Position numbers and translations under genes: made by a program
The notes under the pieces: model-generated
Seen by the model: the letters and a program-made list of their open reading frames with translations, nothing else
What the model was told of the DNA's origin: nothing
The model's database searches: none
Part shown: piece by piece, positions 1-8,494 of the stretch
How the letters are laid out: every line of letters begins with the position of its first letter
Numbering within the stretch: the first letter of the stretch is position 1
Source of the DNA: Emcibacter sp.
Lineage (GTDB): Bacteria; Pseudomonadota; Alphaproteobacteria; Sphingomonadales; Emcibacteraceae
Length of the DNA: 12,981 nt
Assembly (NCBI GenBank): GCA_021647465.1
Contig: JAKIUQ010000029.1
Span: forward strand, 1 to 12,981
Reading direction: 5' to 3'

Positions 1-1371
1 CTGTCTTTCCTTTCCCCAATGGCCCATGCCGATGTTGCAACGGCCATGGAAGATTTCTGGAATGGCATGGGCGGGGTGGCCAATATCACCGGCCCGACCG
101 CCTTTCAGGGGCAATCGGCAGGCTATTATACCTTGGGGAATATCTATCTGCGCACTCCACAAAAACGCACACAGTTTGCCACTTTAAACCTGCCTTCTTA
201 CCGGGCGGGGTGCGGCGGTATTGATCTCTTTGCCGGATCCTTTTCATTCATCAATTCGAACGAACTGATCGCCATGATGAAGGCGATTGCCAATAATGCC
301 GCAAGTTTTGCTTTTCAGGTGGCACTTGAAACTATATCGCCGGTGATTGCCGAGAAAATTGGCGAGCTAAATGATCTGGCCCAGAAAATAAACTCTGCGT
401 CCATAAACAGCTGCGAAACCGCTCAGGCCCTCGTGGGATCCGTCTGGCCTAAAACCGACCGGTCGTCAAAGGTGATCTGCGAAGCCCTCGGCACCAACAA
501 AGGCATATTCTCTGACTATGCCGCCGCTCGTCAGGGCTGCGGAGCCAAGGGACAACGGGCTTCCGTATTGGCCAGAGCCAGCCCGGAAGAACGGGAACAA
601 ATCCCCATAAACAAAAATCTTACCTGGGAGGCCATAAAGAAACATCCCATATTAAATCGTGACAATGATCTGGCAGAGCTCTTTATGACCATTGCCGGCA
701 CGGTAATATTAAGAGGTGGGGCCACGGACAGTGATCCCGCAAGTATGGATGTGTTCGCGCCAAGGGTGATTGATGAGGGTATTATCAACGCGCTTCTGGA
801 CGGCGGAGAAGTGCAGGTTCACGGGTGCGATGAGCCGACCTTATGTTTAAACCCGAGCCGTTTCGGCAAGACCATCACTATTCCAGCAAATCGTGCCTTC
901 CGGCGGCGGATAGATGTTTTGCTTACCGGTATGGTGACCAGTGTACGCAACGATACGGCACTCACTCAAGAAATGATTGATTTTCTCAATCTGTCCACCC
1001 TGCCGGTCTATAAGTTTGTCAATGTGCATGTGGCCTATTCCGGCGGTAACGCCATCAGTGATTTACTGCAATATTCTGAAATCCTAGCCCTTGATTTTGT
1101 TTTTTCCTTTCTGGATTCCGCTGTGGAGGATGTTCTGGATGCGGCAAGTTACGTACAGGGCGGCTCAAGCAATATCCTGGACATGTGGACGGATAAACTC
1201 TCGGACAGCCGGGTGAACCTGGCCCGATACCGCGCCCAGTCAGGTCAGCATCTCCAGATTGCCCTCGATATTGTCAAACGCGTGCAACTGCTGGAATCTT
1301 TTTTGGCCAGCAATCTTTCCTCAAGACTGGCCCATAGCGTGACCTATTCCCGCAGGCTCATCAGCAGATAA
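1..1371 (+). CDS. traH: F-type conjugative pilus assembly protein TraH (5' end outside window)
   Basis: TraH is a periplasmic protein of F-type conjugation systems, needed for pilus assembly and extension together with TraF, TraW, TraU and TrbB. The frame is open from base 1, and the residues before the first visible Met (base 19) read LSFLSP, followed by MAHA and DVATAMEDFW. This looks like the end of a signal peptide with cleavage after AHA, so the true start lies upstream and the Met at 19 is internal. Recognisable TraH features are FQGQSAGYYTLG, then YRAGCGGIDLFAGSFSFIN, then conserved cysteines in SCETAQALVG, VICEAL and DYAAARQGC, and a later HGCDEPTLC. About 456 residues are visible, close to the length of F-plasmid TraH, so only the leader is missing. 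traG follows 9 bp downstream on the same strand, the usual F-type order. From memory of the family; no search was run. Confidence 0.93.
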   Translation: MSFLSPMAHADVATAMEDFWNGMGGVANITGPTAFQGQSAGYYTLGNIYLRTPQKRTQFATLNLPSYRAGCGGIDLFAGSFSFINSNELIAMMKAIANNAASFAFQVALETISPVIAEKIGELNDLAQKINSASINSCETAQALVGSVWPKTDRSSKVICEALGTNKGIFSDYAAARQGCGAKGQRASVLARASPEEREQIPINKNLTWEAIKKHPILNRDNDLAELFMTIAGTVILRGGATDSDPASMDVFAPRVIDEGIINALLDGGEVQVHGCDEPTLCLNPSRFGKTITIPANRAFRRRIDVLLTGMVTSVRNDTALTQEMIDFLNLSTLPVYKFVNVHVAYSGGNAISDLLQYSEILALDFVFSFLDSAVEDVLDAASYVQGGSSNILDMWTDKLSDSRVNLARYRAQSGQHLQIALDIVKRVQLLESFLASNLSSRLAHSVTYSRRLISR

Positions 1372-1380
1372 GGGAAGATA

Positions 1381-3666
1381 ATGGAAGTCTTTACTTACGG
1401 CGGCGGTACTTATCTGGTTGATATTTTCAATGCGGTCGCGGCACTGGCAGGTTCCGGGGCCATGGAAAGCCTGATGCGGCTTGCTCTTGCATTGGGACTG
1501 GTTTTTATCCTGGTGCATTATGTATTTTCCACGGATTTCCTGATAATTCTGCGCTGGTATCTGTCGGCTCTGCTGATCTATGGCATTCTTTTTGTTCCAA
1601 AACTTGATGTGCAGATTACGGATCGCCTTAATCCAACCCTGCCCGCTGCAACGGTGGCCAATGTCCCCTTTGGACTGGCCTATTTTGCCGGCCTGTCCAG
1701 TCAGGTCGGAGATTATATCACTCGTGAGACCGAGACGGCTTATTCTTTGCCCGGTGATCTGCTCTATTCCGTCAATGGCATAATCTTCGGCGCCCGTCTT
1801 CTGGAAATGACCACGAGTTTTCAGATTACCAACACGGAACTGGCGGCCAATGTCAGTGCTTATGTTCAGCAATGTGTGTTCTACGGCCTTCTTCTGGGCC
1901 ATCTGGATCTGGAAGAGATGAAGAAAACGCCGGATATCTGGAATTATCTGACGGTTCAGAACAGTCCCTCCGAGGCCCGAAGTTTCGCTTATAGGGAAGG
2001 GGCTACAGAATCCATCATTACCTGCCTTGATGGGGCGACCCGATTGAGTGCTCTTTGGAGCGCCGAACTTAACCGGGCCGCTGAGATTTACGGTGCACGC
2101 ATATATTCTGACCGTCTGCCGGCATTGGCCCGCGCGGCGATCCTGTCAGACCTCCCCATCGCTCATGAATATCTTGTGGGCACCTCCCGGGATGCGCTCG
2201 GACTTATTCAACAGGCCATGCTGATCAATGCCATTAACCGTTCAGCCTTGCAATTCAGTGGTGATACGGGCAGCACATCTGCCCTTGAAATCTACGCCCA
2301 GGCCCGGGCGGAAAGTCAGGCGACGTCCACCTTTCGTGCTGTGGCAAGGCAGGCCGAGAAATGGGTGCCACTTTTGCGGATTGTCCTTGAAACGCTTTAC
2401 TATGGCTTGTTTCCATTTTTATTCCCGTTGCTTCTGTTGCCGATAATCGGACGAAAATTCTTTACCGCCTATTTTGGTGTCTTTATCTGGTTGCAAAGCT
2501 GGGGCCCTGCTTATGTCATCCTGCACCGGATTATGATGGGGGAGGCTGCAGAAGCCACAAAAGCGGCGGCGTTGATGGAGGGCGGTGCGCGGGGGTTTTC
2601 TCTGGTAACTATGAGCGGTATTGATGCGGTGAACTCGGATGTGGCGCTACTTGCCGGGTTCTTTCTGATCATGATTCCGTTTCTGACCGCAGGACTTGCT
2701 CGCGGGGCCGTCGCCATCGGCGGCATGTCCCAGTCGATCCTCGCTCCGGTTCAAAGTGCCGCGACGGCGGCGGGCAGTGAAGCGGCTACGGGAAACATTT
2801 CTCTTGGAAATACGTCCATAGATACCCACCGCTATAATCAAACCTCGGCCCATTCCCTGACCACCAGCCCTCATATGGATACGGGTGTGTTTTCTTACCG
2901 GACGCCTGAGGGGGCAACGGTATCGATCACCCCGGATGGTCGGCAGGTGGTACAGGGTGGCGGCGCGGCATCAAACTTCCCAAGCAATATTAATTATGGC
3001 CATTCGGTTTCTGAAGCCCTGTCTAGTCGGGCCGCAGCGTCCCGTGAGCAGGGGACGAGCTTGCAATCCCAAAGCCGGGAGAGCTTTGCCACCGTTAATC
3101 AGCAGATTGCAGATCTGGCCCAGGGGGTCAATGAAGGCAGAAGCGTTTCCGAGCAGACGGGTTTTTCGACTGATGCGCGGGTGTCCGAGAATGTCAGTAA
3201 ACTTAATGAACATGCGCGCACATTTGCCAGACAAAACAACACCACGACACAAACAGCATTAAGCGCATTTGCAAAAGCTGCGGCAGGGGTGAAGCTTTCA
3301 ACACCGGGTGTCGTTGATCTGTTCAGCCCTGTTGATGCCACATTGTTGGCAGAAGGAGGTTTAAGCGCTGATGCCAGAGCAATTGCCGCAGAGCAATATA
3401 CCGATGCTCAGAATTATTCAGAACGCAACAATCTATCTTCCCTTTTTGATGAAACCAGAAGCGCAATTCTTGGTCAGACCTCAGTACAAACTGGCGGTGA
3501 GACGTCCCAGTTCAGATCAGTATTGGCCCAAAATTATAATCAGGCGAAGAGTTTTGACCAGTCTTCCTCTCGAAGTTTTTCGCAGGCCGAGCGTTTTGAA
3601 GACGCAATCGTGTCACAGCAGCGTAAGCGGTGCGTTGCTCCCACCTGTTTTCCGTCATTTATCTGA
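1381..3666 (+). CDS. traG: TraG, mating-pair stabilisation/pilus assembly protein, C-terminus cut off by an IS66 element
   Basis: TraG is an inner-membrane protein of F-type systems. Its N-terminal membrane half is needed for pilus assembly; its C-terminal periplasmic part acts in mating-pair stabilisation and entry exclusion. The start MEVFTYGGGTYLVDIFNAVA is typical. Hydrophobic segments lie near residues 33-49, 53-72, 338-356, 359-381 and 421-440, followed by a long polar Ser/Gln/Ala-rich region. The ATG has a purine-rich stretch (aagggaag) just upstream and follows traH by 9 bp, so the two are probably cotranscribed. The IS66 left end begins at 3623, after codon 747; the last 14 residues (RKRCVAPTCFPSFI) come from the IS. 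The F-plasmid protein is roughly 940 residues, so some 180-200 C-terminal residues would be missing, and no continuation is seen after the IS pair. Pilus assembly might survive; stabilisation and exclusion probably do not. This is inference. Confidence 0.9.
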   Translation: MEVFTYGGGTYLVDIFNAVAALAGSGAMESLMRLALALGLVFILVHYVFSTDFLIILRWYLSALLIYGILFVPKLDVQITDRLNPTLPAATVANVPFGLAYFAGLSSQVGDYITRETETAYSLPGDLLYSVNGIIFGARLLEMTTSFQITNTELAANVSAYVQQCVFYGLLLGHLDLEEMKKTPDIWNYLTVQNSPSEARSFAYREGATESIITCLDGATRLSALWSAELNRAAEIYGARIYSDRLPALARAAILSDLPIAHEYLVGTSRDALGLIQQAMLINAINRSALQFSGDTGSTSALEIYAQARAESQATSTFRAVARQAEKWVPLLRIVLETLYYGLFPFLFPLLLLPIIGRKFFTAYFGVFIWLQSWGPAYVILHRIMMGEAAEATKAAALMEGGARGFSLVTMSGIDAVNSDVALLAGFFLIMIPFLTAGLARGAVAIGGMSQSILAPVQSAATAAGSEAATGNISLGNTSIDTHRYNQTSAHSLTTSPHMDTGVFSYRTPEGATVSITPDGRQVVQGGGAASNFPSNINYGHSVSEALSSRAAASREQGTSLQSQSRESFATVNQQIADLAQGVNEGRSVSEQTGFSTDARVSENVSKLNEHARTFARQNNTTTQTALSAFAKAAAGVKLSTPGVVDLFSPVDATLLAEGGLSADARAIAAEQYTDAQNYSERNNLSSLFDETRSAILGQTSVQTGGETSQFRSVLAQNYNQAKSFDQSSSRSFSQAERFEDAIVSQQRKRCVAPTCFPSFI

Positions 3667-3701
3667 TGCATATTGTCTTTTTGGATAAATAAGGACGAGA
3701 C

Positions 3702-4052
3702 ATGGGTAAAAAGAAGCCAATTGTTAAGGTAAAGCGGGATTGGTCACTGGCGGAGAAGCTTGCCATTGTCGCGGAAAGTTATGAAGACGGTGCGGTTGGT
3801 GTAGAAGTCGCCGAGCGTTATGGTTTGACATCATCCCGTCTTTATGGCTGGCGTACGGAACTGAAAGAGGGTCGGCTTGTGGCCAGGGATTTTGAAGGTC
3901 CGGCCTTCGCTACTGTTGTAGCCGCCGGTTCTGAAGATTCTCGCGATCCCATGATCGAAATTGACCTTGATCATGACGTTATTCGTCTTCCGGCTCATTC
4001 CCCCGTAGAACGTATCGTAGCTGTCATGGTTGCCGCGCGGCGGGCATTATGA
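3702..4052 (+). CDS. tnpA: IS66 accessory transposition protein TnpA (helix-turn-helix)
   Basis: This is the small first protein (116 aa) of an IS66-family element, an accessory factor needed for efficient transposition. Residues about 13-55 form a helix-turn-helix of the IS3/IS66 OrfA kind: WSLAEKLAIVAES, then VEVAERYGLTSSRLYGWR. The C-terminal part (IEIDLDHDVIRLP, then VERIVAVMVAAR) matches the usual IS66 TnpA tail. An aaggacgag ribosome binding sequence precedes the ATG. The stop overlaps the tnpB start as ATGA (4049-4052), indicating translational coupling. The reading frame is intact and of normal length. Confidence 0.9.
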   Translation: MGKKKPIVKVKRDWSLAEKLAIVAESYEDGAVGVEVAERYGLTSSRLYGWRTELKEGRLVARDFEGPAFATVVAAGSEDSRDPMIEIDLDHDVIRLPAHSPVERIVAVMVAARRAL

Positions 4053-4426
4053 TTGTCCTGCCGGATTTTAACTTTGGTTTACGGTCAGAACAGCTACAGA
4101 TTTATGTGGCAACCAACCCGGTTGACTTCCGCCGTGGCCATGATGGTCTAGCGGCGACGGTGCAACAGGAACTGGGCGCTGATCCCTTCTGTGGCTCGGT
4201 TTTTGTCTTCCGGTCAAAGCGGGGCGACCGTATTAAAATCTTATTCTGGGATGGTACCGGCCTTGTGTTGCTCTACAAGCGTCTGGAAGGTGGTAATTTT
4301 GTCTGGCCTTCTGTCAGGGACGGGATCATGCGCCTCAGCCGGGGGCAGTTTGAGGCCCTGTTTGAGGGATTGGACTGGCGCAGATTACATGCGACAACCG
4401 CAAAACGCCCCCGCATAGCCAGTTGA
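4049..4426 (+). CDS. tnpB: IS66 accessory transposition protein TnpB (Orf2)
   Basis: This is the second protein (125 aa) of the IS66 element. TnpB-type Orf2 proteins of IS66 are accessory factors of unclear biochemistry and are unrelated to the RNA-guided nuclease TnpB of IS200/IS605. Diagnostic stretches are YVATNPVDFRRGHDGLAATV (residues about 19-38), FVFRSKRGDRIKILFWDGTG, LLYKRLEGGNFVWP, and a final segment where LSRGQFEALFEGLDWRRL fits the family pattern. The start codon overlaps the tnpA stop by four bases. Length and sequence appear complete, with no frameshift. Confidence 0.93.
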   Translation: MIVLPDFNFGLRSEQLQIYVATNPVDFRRGHDGLAATVQQELGADPFCGSVFVFRSKRGDRIKILFWDGTGLVLLYKRLEGGNFVWPSVRDGIMRLSRGQFEALFEGLDWRRLHATTAKRPRIAS

Positions 4427-4432
4427 CTATTA

Positions 4433-4470
4433 CCGGGTAAAAAGCCCGGAAAAAGCCCAGAAAAAGCGGG
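4433..4470 (+). repeat. Hairpin and three tandem 11-base purine-rich repeats between tnpB and tnpC
   Basis: The 77-base tnpB-tnpC gap holds an inverted repeat, CCGGG (4433-4437) and CCCGG (4445-4449), with a 7-base loop. Overlapping it are three near-identical units in tandem: AAAAAGCCCGG (4439-4449), AAAAAGCCCAG (4450-4460) and AAAAAGCGGG (4461-4470). There is no good Shine-Dalgarno directly before the tnpC ATG at 4504, so this structured stretch may influence how much TnpC is made. That role is a guess; the repeats are directly visible. Confidence 0.5.
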
Positions 4471-4503
4471 ACTTTCAGACCGGTTTTCTTTATAATCATC
4501 CTC

Positions 4504-6120
4504 ATGAAAACGATGTCTTCAAACCAGCCAAACCTTGATCAATTGCCACCAGATTTACGGGGACAGATCGTGGCATTACTGGCCCACAAAGATGAACAAC
4601 TGGCCCGTAAAGATGAACACCTGGCCGAGAAATCTGCTCAAATATCCCAGAAGACTGATATCATCGAGAAACTTCTCGCTCTGATCAAAGAATTCCGTCA
4701 GGCCCGGTTTGGGGCTACATCGGAAAAGGCAAATCCGGAACAATATTCTCTGGCGTTTGAAGATATTGAAACGGCTCTGGCTTCTGCCTACGCTGAGCAG
4801 GATGACATCGAGCCTGAACCTGAAAAGATACGCAAACCCCGTGCCGTGGGCCGGGGCCATCTGCCAAAGCATTTGCCCCGGATAGAAAAGATCATTGAAC
4901 CGGACAGCACAATCTGTTCCTGCGGCTGTCAGATGCATGTGATTGGCGAGGATAGCTCCGAGCGGCTGGATATTATTCCGGCCTCCTTCCGGGTTCTGGT
5001 CACGCGGCGGCCCAGATATGCCTGCCGGTCCTGTACCGACGGCGTGTCCCAGGCGCGAGCCCCTGAACGGTTGATTCCGGGTGGCTTGCCAACAGAAGCC
5101 ACCATCGCCCATGTGCTGATCAGCAAATACGCCGATCATTTACCGCTCCATCGTCAGGCTCAGATTTTTGCCCGTCAGGGGGTTGACCTTGACCGATCCA
5201 CGCTGGCTCACTGGACCGGAACCGCCGCCTATGCCTTAACGCCTGTGTTTGATGCTTTGGCGGCGCATATAAAGACATCTTCAAAATTATTCATGGATGA
5301 GACGACGGCTCCGGTTCTTGATCCAGGGCGAGGGCGAACAAAGACCGGTTATCTGTGGGCGCTGGCCCGTGATGACCGGCCCTGGCGTTCCGGGCCAGAT
5401 TCTGGGGGGGAAGGAGAAGATCCTCCGGCGGTGGCTTATTTTTATGCCCCGGGGCGCAGTGGAAAACATGCAGAAGGTTTTTTGGAGGGCTTTTGCGGGA
5501 TTCTGCAGGTGGATGGCTATGCGGGCTATAACCGCCTGACCAGATCAGACAGAAAAGGCGGTGCTCTCCAGCTTGCCTACTGCTGGGCCCATGCGCGGCG
5601 GAACTTTTTTAAATTGACGAAGGCCGGCCTGTCGCCTGTAGCAGAAGAAGCGATCCGACGCATTGGGGAATTCTATCAGATTGAAGAGAATATCCGGGGG
5701 ACATCCCCTTCGGCCAGGCGGGCGGTTCGGCAGGGGAAAACAGCCCCTCTTCTGGAGGATATGGCCCAGTGGCTCAGGCAGGAAATGAACAAAACTTCCT
5801 ACAAATCCCCCATCGGCAAGGCACTGGCTTATGTGATAAAACATTGGGACGGGCTGACGCTCTTCCTTGACGATGGCCGTGTCGAGCTGGACAATAATAC
5901 CGTTGAGCGGTCCATACGGCCACTGGTGATCAATCGTAAAAATGCGCTGTTTGCCGGACATGATGCCGGTGGCAGGAACTGGGGCATCATCGCCTCACTC
6001 ATTGAGACTTGCAAGCTCAACAATATAAACCCGCAGGCTTATATGACAAAAACTCTGGAAGCGCTGGTGAATGGCCATAAACAAAGCCAAATCGACGAAC
6101 TGAGAACGCCGGTGCAATAA
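4504..6120 (+). CDS. tnpC: IS66 transposase TnpC (DDE)
   Basis: This is the catalytic transposase of the IS66 element (538 aa, normal length). Residues about 20-62 form a leucine-rich heptad coiled coil for multimerisation, including a short internal repeat (HKDEQLA, RKDEHLA). A zinc-binding domain follows, with cysteines at 138, 140, 142, 174 and 177. The DDE triad is readable: D265 in LFMDET, D337 in LQVDGYAGY, and E468 in NNTVERSIRP. The family motif YCWAHARRNFF lies between the last two. The C-terminal NWGIIASLIETCKLNNINP is the usual IS66 tail. The ATG at 4504 lacks a clear ribosome binding site; the ATG three codons later is an alternative. The reading frame is intact, so the enzyme is probably active, although the IS right end is not recognisable. 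Confidence 0.95.
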   Translation: MKTMSSNQPNLDQLPPDLRGQIVALLAHKDEQLARKDEHLAEKSAQISQKTDIIEKLLALIKEFRQARFGATSEKANPEQYSLAFEDIETALASAYAEQDDIEPEPEKIRKPRAVGRGHLPKHLPRIEKIIEPDSTICSCGCQMHVIGEDSSERLDIIPASFRVLVTRRPRYACRSCTDGVSQARAPERLIPGGLPTEATIAHVLISKYADHLPLHRQAQIFARQGVDLDRSTLAHWTGTAAYALTPVFDALAAHIKTSSKLFMDETTAPVLDPGRGRTKTGYLWALARDDRPWRSGPDSGGEGEDPPAVAYFYAPGRSGKHAEGFLEGFCGILQVDGYAGYNRLTRSDRKGGALQLAYCWAHARRNFFKLTKAGLSPVAEEAIRRIGEFYQIEENIRGTSPSARRAVRQGKTAPLLEDMAQWLRQEMNKTSYKSPIGKALAYVIKHWDGLTLFLDDGRVELDNNTVERSIRPLVINRKNALFAGHDAGGRNWGIIASLIETCKLNNINPQAYMTKTLEALVNGHKQSQIDELRTPVQ

Positions 6121-6151
6121 TCCACCACTGAAGCGGCGTAATTTTGCGCTG

Positions 6152-6174
6152 TTGGCCGGAGCAAAACTCCGCCA
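6152..6174 (+). repeat. IS21 left inner terminal repeat
   Basis: The 23 bases beginning TTGGCCGGAGCAAAAC match the reverse complement of the right inner repeat (8567-8589) at 19 of 23 positions. In IS21 elements such repeats are transposase (IstA) binding sites. The adjacent outer unit on this side is strongly diverged or missing. Confidence 0.75.
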
Positions 6175-6198
6175 GTGATAAGCTCTCTGTTTTTTTGC

Positions 6199-6212
6199 GG
6201 AGGGCGAGGAGG
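6199..6212 (+). promoter_or_regulatory. Ribosome binding site fixing the istA start at ATG 6213
   Basis: GGAGG at 6199-6203 lies 9 bases before ATG 6213. It supports starting istA at MKRVELYGRV, not at the upstream in-frame TTG (6144), whose extra 23 residues fall within the IS terminal repeats and do not resemble IstA. Confidence 0.7.
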
Positions 6213-7715
6213 ATGAAGCGGGTGGAACTATATGGTCGGGTACGTCATGCGGTACTTATTGATGGTATGAGCCGCCGGGCAGCGGCGCGGATTTTTGGCA
6301 TTGACCGTCGCACGGTTGACAAGATGCTGGTATTTTCGGTACCGCCCGGGTATCGCCGCAAGAAGAAGCCATTTCGCCCGAAGCTTGATGGGTTTACGGG
6401 GATTATCGATCAAATTCTTGAGACGGATAAAGAGGTTCACAAGAAGCAACGCCATACATCGAAGCGGATATTTGAACGCCTGCGTGATGAACATGGCTTT
6501 GCTGGCGGCATCACGATTGTCAAGGACTACATATTTGCCGCCCGGAAGCGTCAGCGAGAGATGTTTGTTCCCCTGTCCCATTCCCCGGGTCACGCCCAGG
6601 TCGATTTTGGCGAAGCCCTTGCCATCATCGCAGGTGTTGAACAAAAGATCCATTTTCTGGTGATGGATATGCCCCATTCTGATGCCTGTTTTATCAAGGC
6701 GTATCCGGGCGAGACGACTGAGGCCTTCTGTGACGGTCATATTGCGGCCTTTGAGTTCTTTGGCGGGGTGCCCCTTTCTATTCTGTATGATAACACCAGT
6801 ATAGCCGTTGCCCGCATCCTGGGTGATGGCCGGCGCAAACGGACCCGGGTGTTCGCGGAGCTGGTTTCCCATTATCTGTTTGAAGATCGATTTGGTCGCC
6901 CGGGTAAGGGCAATGACAAGGGTAATGTGGAGGGCATGGTCGGCTATGGTCGCCGCAACTTCATGGTGCCTGTTCCCCGGTTTGATAACTTTGACGACCT
7001 CAATGCTGATCTGGAAGAGGCGTGCCGCAAGCGGATGGGCGACAAGTTGCGCGGTCATGGAGGGGAGACGATCGGCGAACGCCTTGAGCGTGACCGCGCC
7101 GCCCTGCAAAGCCTTCCCGCCGTTGCTTATGACGCGTGCGACAAACAATCCGCCCGGGTGAGTTCGCTTTCATTGGTACGCTATCGCGGCAATGACTATT
7201 CTGTGCCCACGTCATATGGCCACAGGCAGGTTCTGGTGCGCGGTTATGTCCATGAGGTGGTGATTGCCTGTGAAGCAGAGATAATTGCCCGCCATCCCCG
7301 CTCATGGGACAAAGAAGACTTTATCTTCGATCCACTGCATTATCTGGCCCTGCTTGAGCAAAAGACCAATGCTCTGGATCAGGCAGCCCCTTTGGAAGGG
7401 TGGCAACTGCCCGATGCATTCACCACACTGCGCCGCCTGCTGGAGGCCAGAATGGGTAAGGCGGGCAAGCGTGAGTTCGTTCAGGTCCTGCGCTTGATGG
7501 AGATATTCCCGCCCGGTGATGTCGAAGCGGGGATACGGAGCGCTATTGCCCGTGGCGTCATTGGCTTCGATGCGGTGAAGCATCTGGTGTTGTGCCGGAT
7601 CGAGTGCCGTCCCCCACGGCTCGATATGACCCTCTATCCCTATCTGCCCAAAGCCCATGTCGCCGCCACATCGCCAGGTGATTACCTGTCGCTCCTGTCG
7701 GGAGATGGATCATGA
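6213..7715 (+). CDS. istA: IS21-family transposase IstA
   Basis: IstA is the DDE transposase of IS21 elements; it works with the ATPase IstB. With the start at ATG 6213 it is 500 residues, normal for the family. Residues about 5-40 are a helix-turn-helix (VRHAVLIDGMSRRAAARIFG then DRRTVDKML), followed by a second DNA-binding region. The catalytic core shows D131 in HAQVDFGEA, D193 in LSILYDNTSIAV and E240 in GNDKGNVEGMVGYGRR, all in their usual family contexts. The C-terminal half (YRGNDYSVPTSYG onward) matches the conserved IstA beta-barrel region. Its stop overlaps the istB start as ATGA (7712-7715), so the two are translationally coupled. No frameshift or missing residue was seen. Confidence 0.95.
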   Translation: MKRVELYGRVRHAVLIDGMSRRAAARIFGIDRRTVDKMLVFSVPPGYRRKKKPFRPKLDGFTGIIDQILETDKEVHKKQRHTSKRIFERLRDEHGFAGGITIVKDYIFAARKRQREMFVPLSHSPGHAQVDFGEALAIIAGVEQKIHFLVMDMPHSDACFIKAYPGETTEAFCDGHIAAFEFFGGVPLSILYDNTSIAVARILGDGRRKRTRVFAELVSHYLFEDRFGRPGKGNDKGNVEGMVGYGRRNFMVPVPRFDNFDDLNADLEEACRKRMGDKLRGHGGETIGERLERDRAALQSLPAVAYDACDKQSARVSSLSLVRYRGNDYSVPTSYGHRQVLVRGYVHEVVIACEAEIIARHPRSWDKEDFIFDPLHYLALLEQKTNALDQAAPLEGWQLPDAFTTLRRLLEARMGKAGKREFVQVLRLMEIFPPGDVEAGIRSAIARGVIGFDAVKHLVLCRIECRPPRLDMTLYPYLPKAHVAATSPGDYLSLLSGDGS

Positions 7716-8464
7716 ATGACACGCCACAGCTTTTGCTGGCCCATCATCTCAAGTCCCTGAGGTTACCAACCTTCCTGCGCGAATACGACAAAGTCGCTAA
7801 GCAATGTGCCGCTGAAGGGGTTGATCACTCACGCTATCTCTTGCGACTGGCCGAACTGGAACTGATTGACCGGGAACGCCGCATGGTGGAACGGCGGATT
7901 AAACAGGCCCGCTTTCCCACGACCAAAAGCCTCGACAGCTTTGAGTTCAAGGCACTTCCCTCCCTGAACAAAATGCTGGTCATGGAACTGGCGCGCTGTG
8001 AGTACATCAACCGCAATGAGAATATCATCGCGGTAGGCAACTCAGGCACCGGCAAAACACATATTGCCCTCGGCCTCGGACTCGCGGCCTGCCAAAAGGG
8101 CCTGGCTGTTGGATTCATCACCGCATCAGCTCTCGTCCATGAGCTGATGGAAGCAGCGGATGAGAAGCAGCTACTGCGTTTTCAAAAAAAACTGTCCAAA
8201 TACAAACTTCTTATCATCGATGAACTGGGATATGTCCCCCTGTCGCCAAGTGGGGCCGAACTTCTCTTCGAAGTATTCTCTCGGCGCTACGAACGGGGTT
8301 CAACCATCGTGACATCAAATCTGCCATTTGATGAATGGACCAGCACCTTCGGTTCTGAACGCCTCACCGGCGCACTTCTCGACCGGCTTACCCATCATGT
8401 CCACATTCTGGAGATGAACGGTGAAAGCTATCGCCTCAAACACAGCCGCACACAGAGAAAATAA
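7712..8464 (+). CDS. istB: IS21 transposition helper ATPase IstB
   Basis: IstB is the AAA+ ATPase (DnaC/DnaA-related) that oligomerises on target DNA and recruits IstA. At 250 aa it has the normal length. An N-terminal helical domain (residues about 1-100) is followed by the AAA+ core: Walker A GNSGTGKT at 109-116, Walker B LLIIDE at 166-171, a sensor-1-like segment IVTSNLPFDEW, and an arginine-rich end (GSERLTGALLDRLTHH). Its start overlaps the istA stop. The frame is intact, so the element may be able to transpose if its left end is still functional. Confidence 0.95.
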   Translation: MNDTPQLLLAHHLKSLRLPTFLREYDKVAKQCAAEGVDHSRYLLRLAELELIDRERRMVERRIKQARFPTTKSLDSFEFKALPSLNKMLVMELARCEYINRNENIIAVGNSGTGKTHIALGLGLAACQKGLAVGFITASALVHELMEAADEKQLLRFQKKLSKYKLLIIDELGYVPLSPSGAELLFEVFSRRYERGSTIVTSNLPFDEWTSTFGSERLTGALLDRLTHHVHILEMNGESYRLKHSRTQRK

Positions 8465-8494
8465 CCCCTGAAACACCGGCTTGCCCACAGGCCC

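Larger units (their letters stand above)
3623..6128 (+). mobile_element. IS66-family insertion sequence (right end not identifiable)
   Basis: This element carries the standard three-gene IS66 set: tnpA, tnpB overlapping it by ATGA, and tnpC with a DDE catalytic core. The left end is placed at 3623 because the sequence there reads GTAAGCGGTGCG, matching the GTAA-type terminus of the family, and because the traG reading frame loses its character exactly there. The right end should be the inverted form ending in CGCTTAC a few dozen bases after tnpC, but nothing like it occurs between 6121 and the IS21 terminal repeats, nor beyond the IS21 element at 8617-8726. The 8 bases before the left end (acagcagc) are not found again nearby, so no target duplication is visible. 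The right boundary given is only the last base before the possible IS21 outer repeat and is uncertain. Confidence 0.8.

Noticed and set aside
1321..1902. 193-residue frame on the - strand across the traH/traG boundary
   Set aside because: Antisense to two well-recognised transfer genes and without recognisable motifs.
4576..5139. 187-residue frame on the - strand inside tnpC
   Set aside because: Antisense to the coiled-coil and zinc-binding part of tnpC; no family features.
6144..6212. Upstream TTG start for istA adding 23 residues
   Set aside because: The extra codons lie within IS21 end repeats and do not resemble IstA; ATG 6213 has a good GGAGG and begins with the family's usual MKRVELYGRV.
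6228..7148. 306-residue frame on the - strand
   Set aside because: Lies wholly antisense to istA, which has an intact DDE core; no recognisable domain; typical shadow frame.
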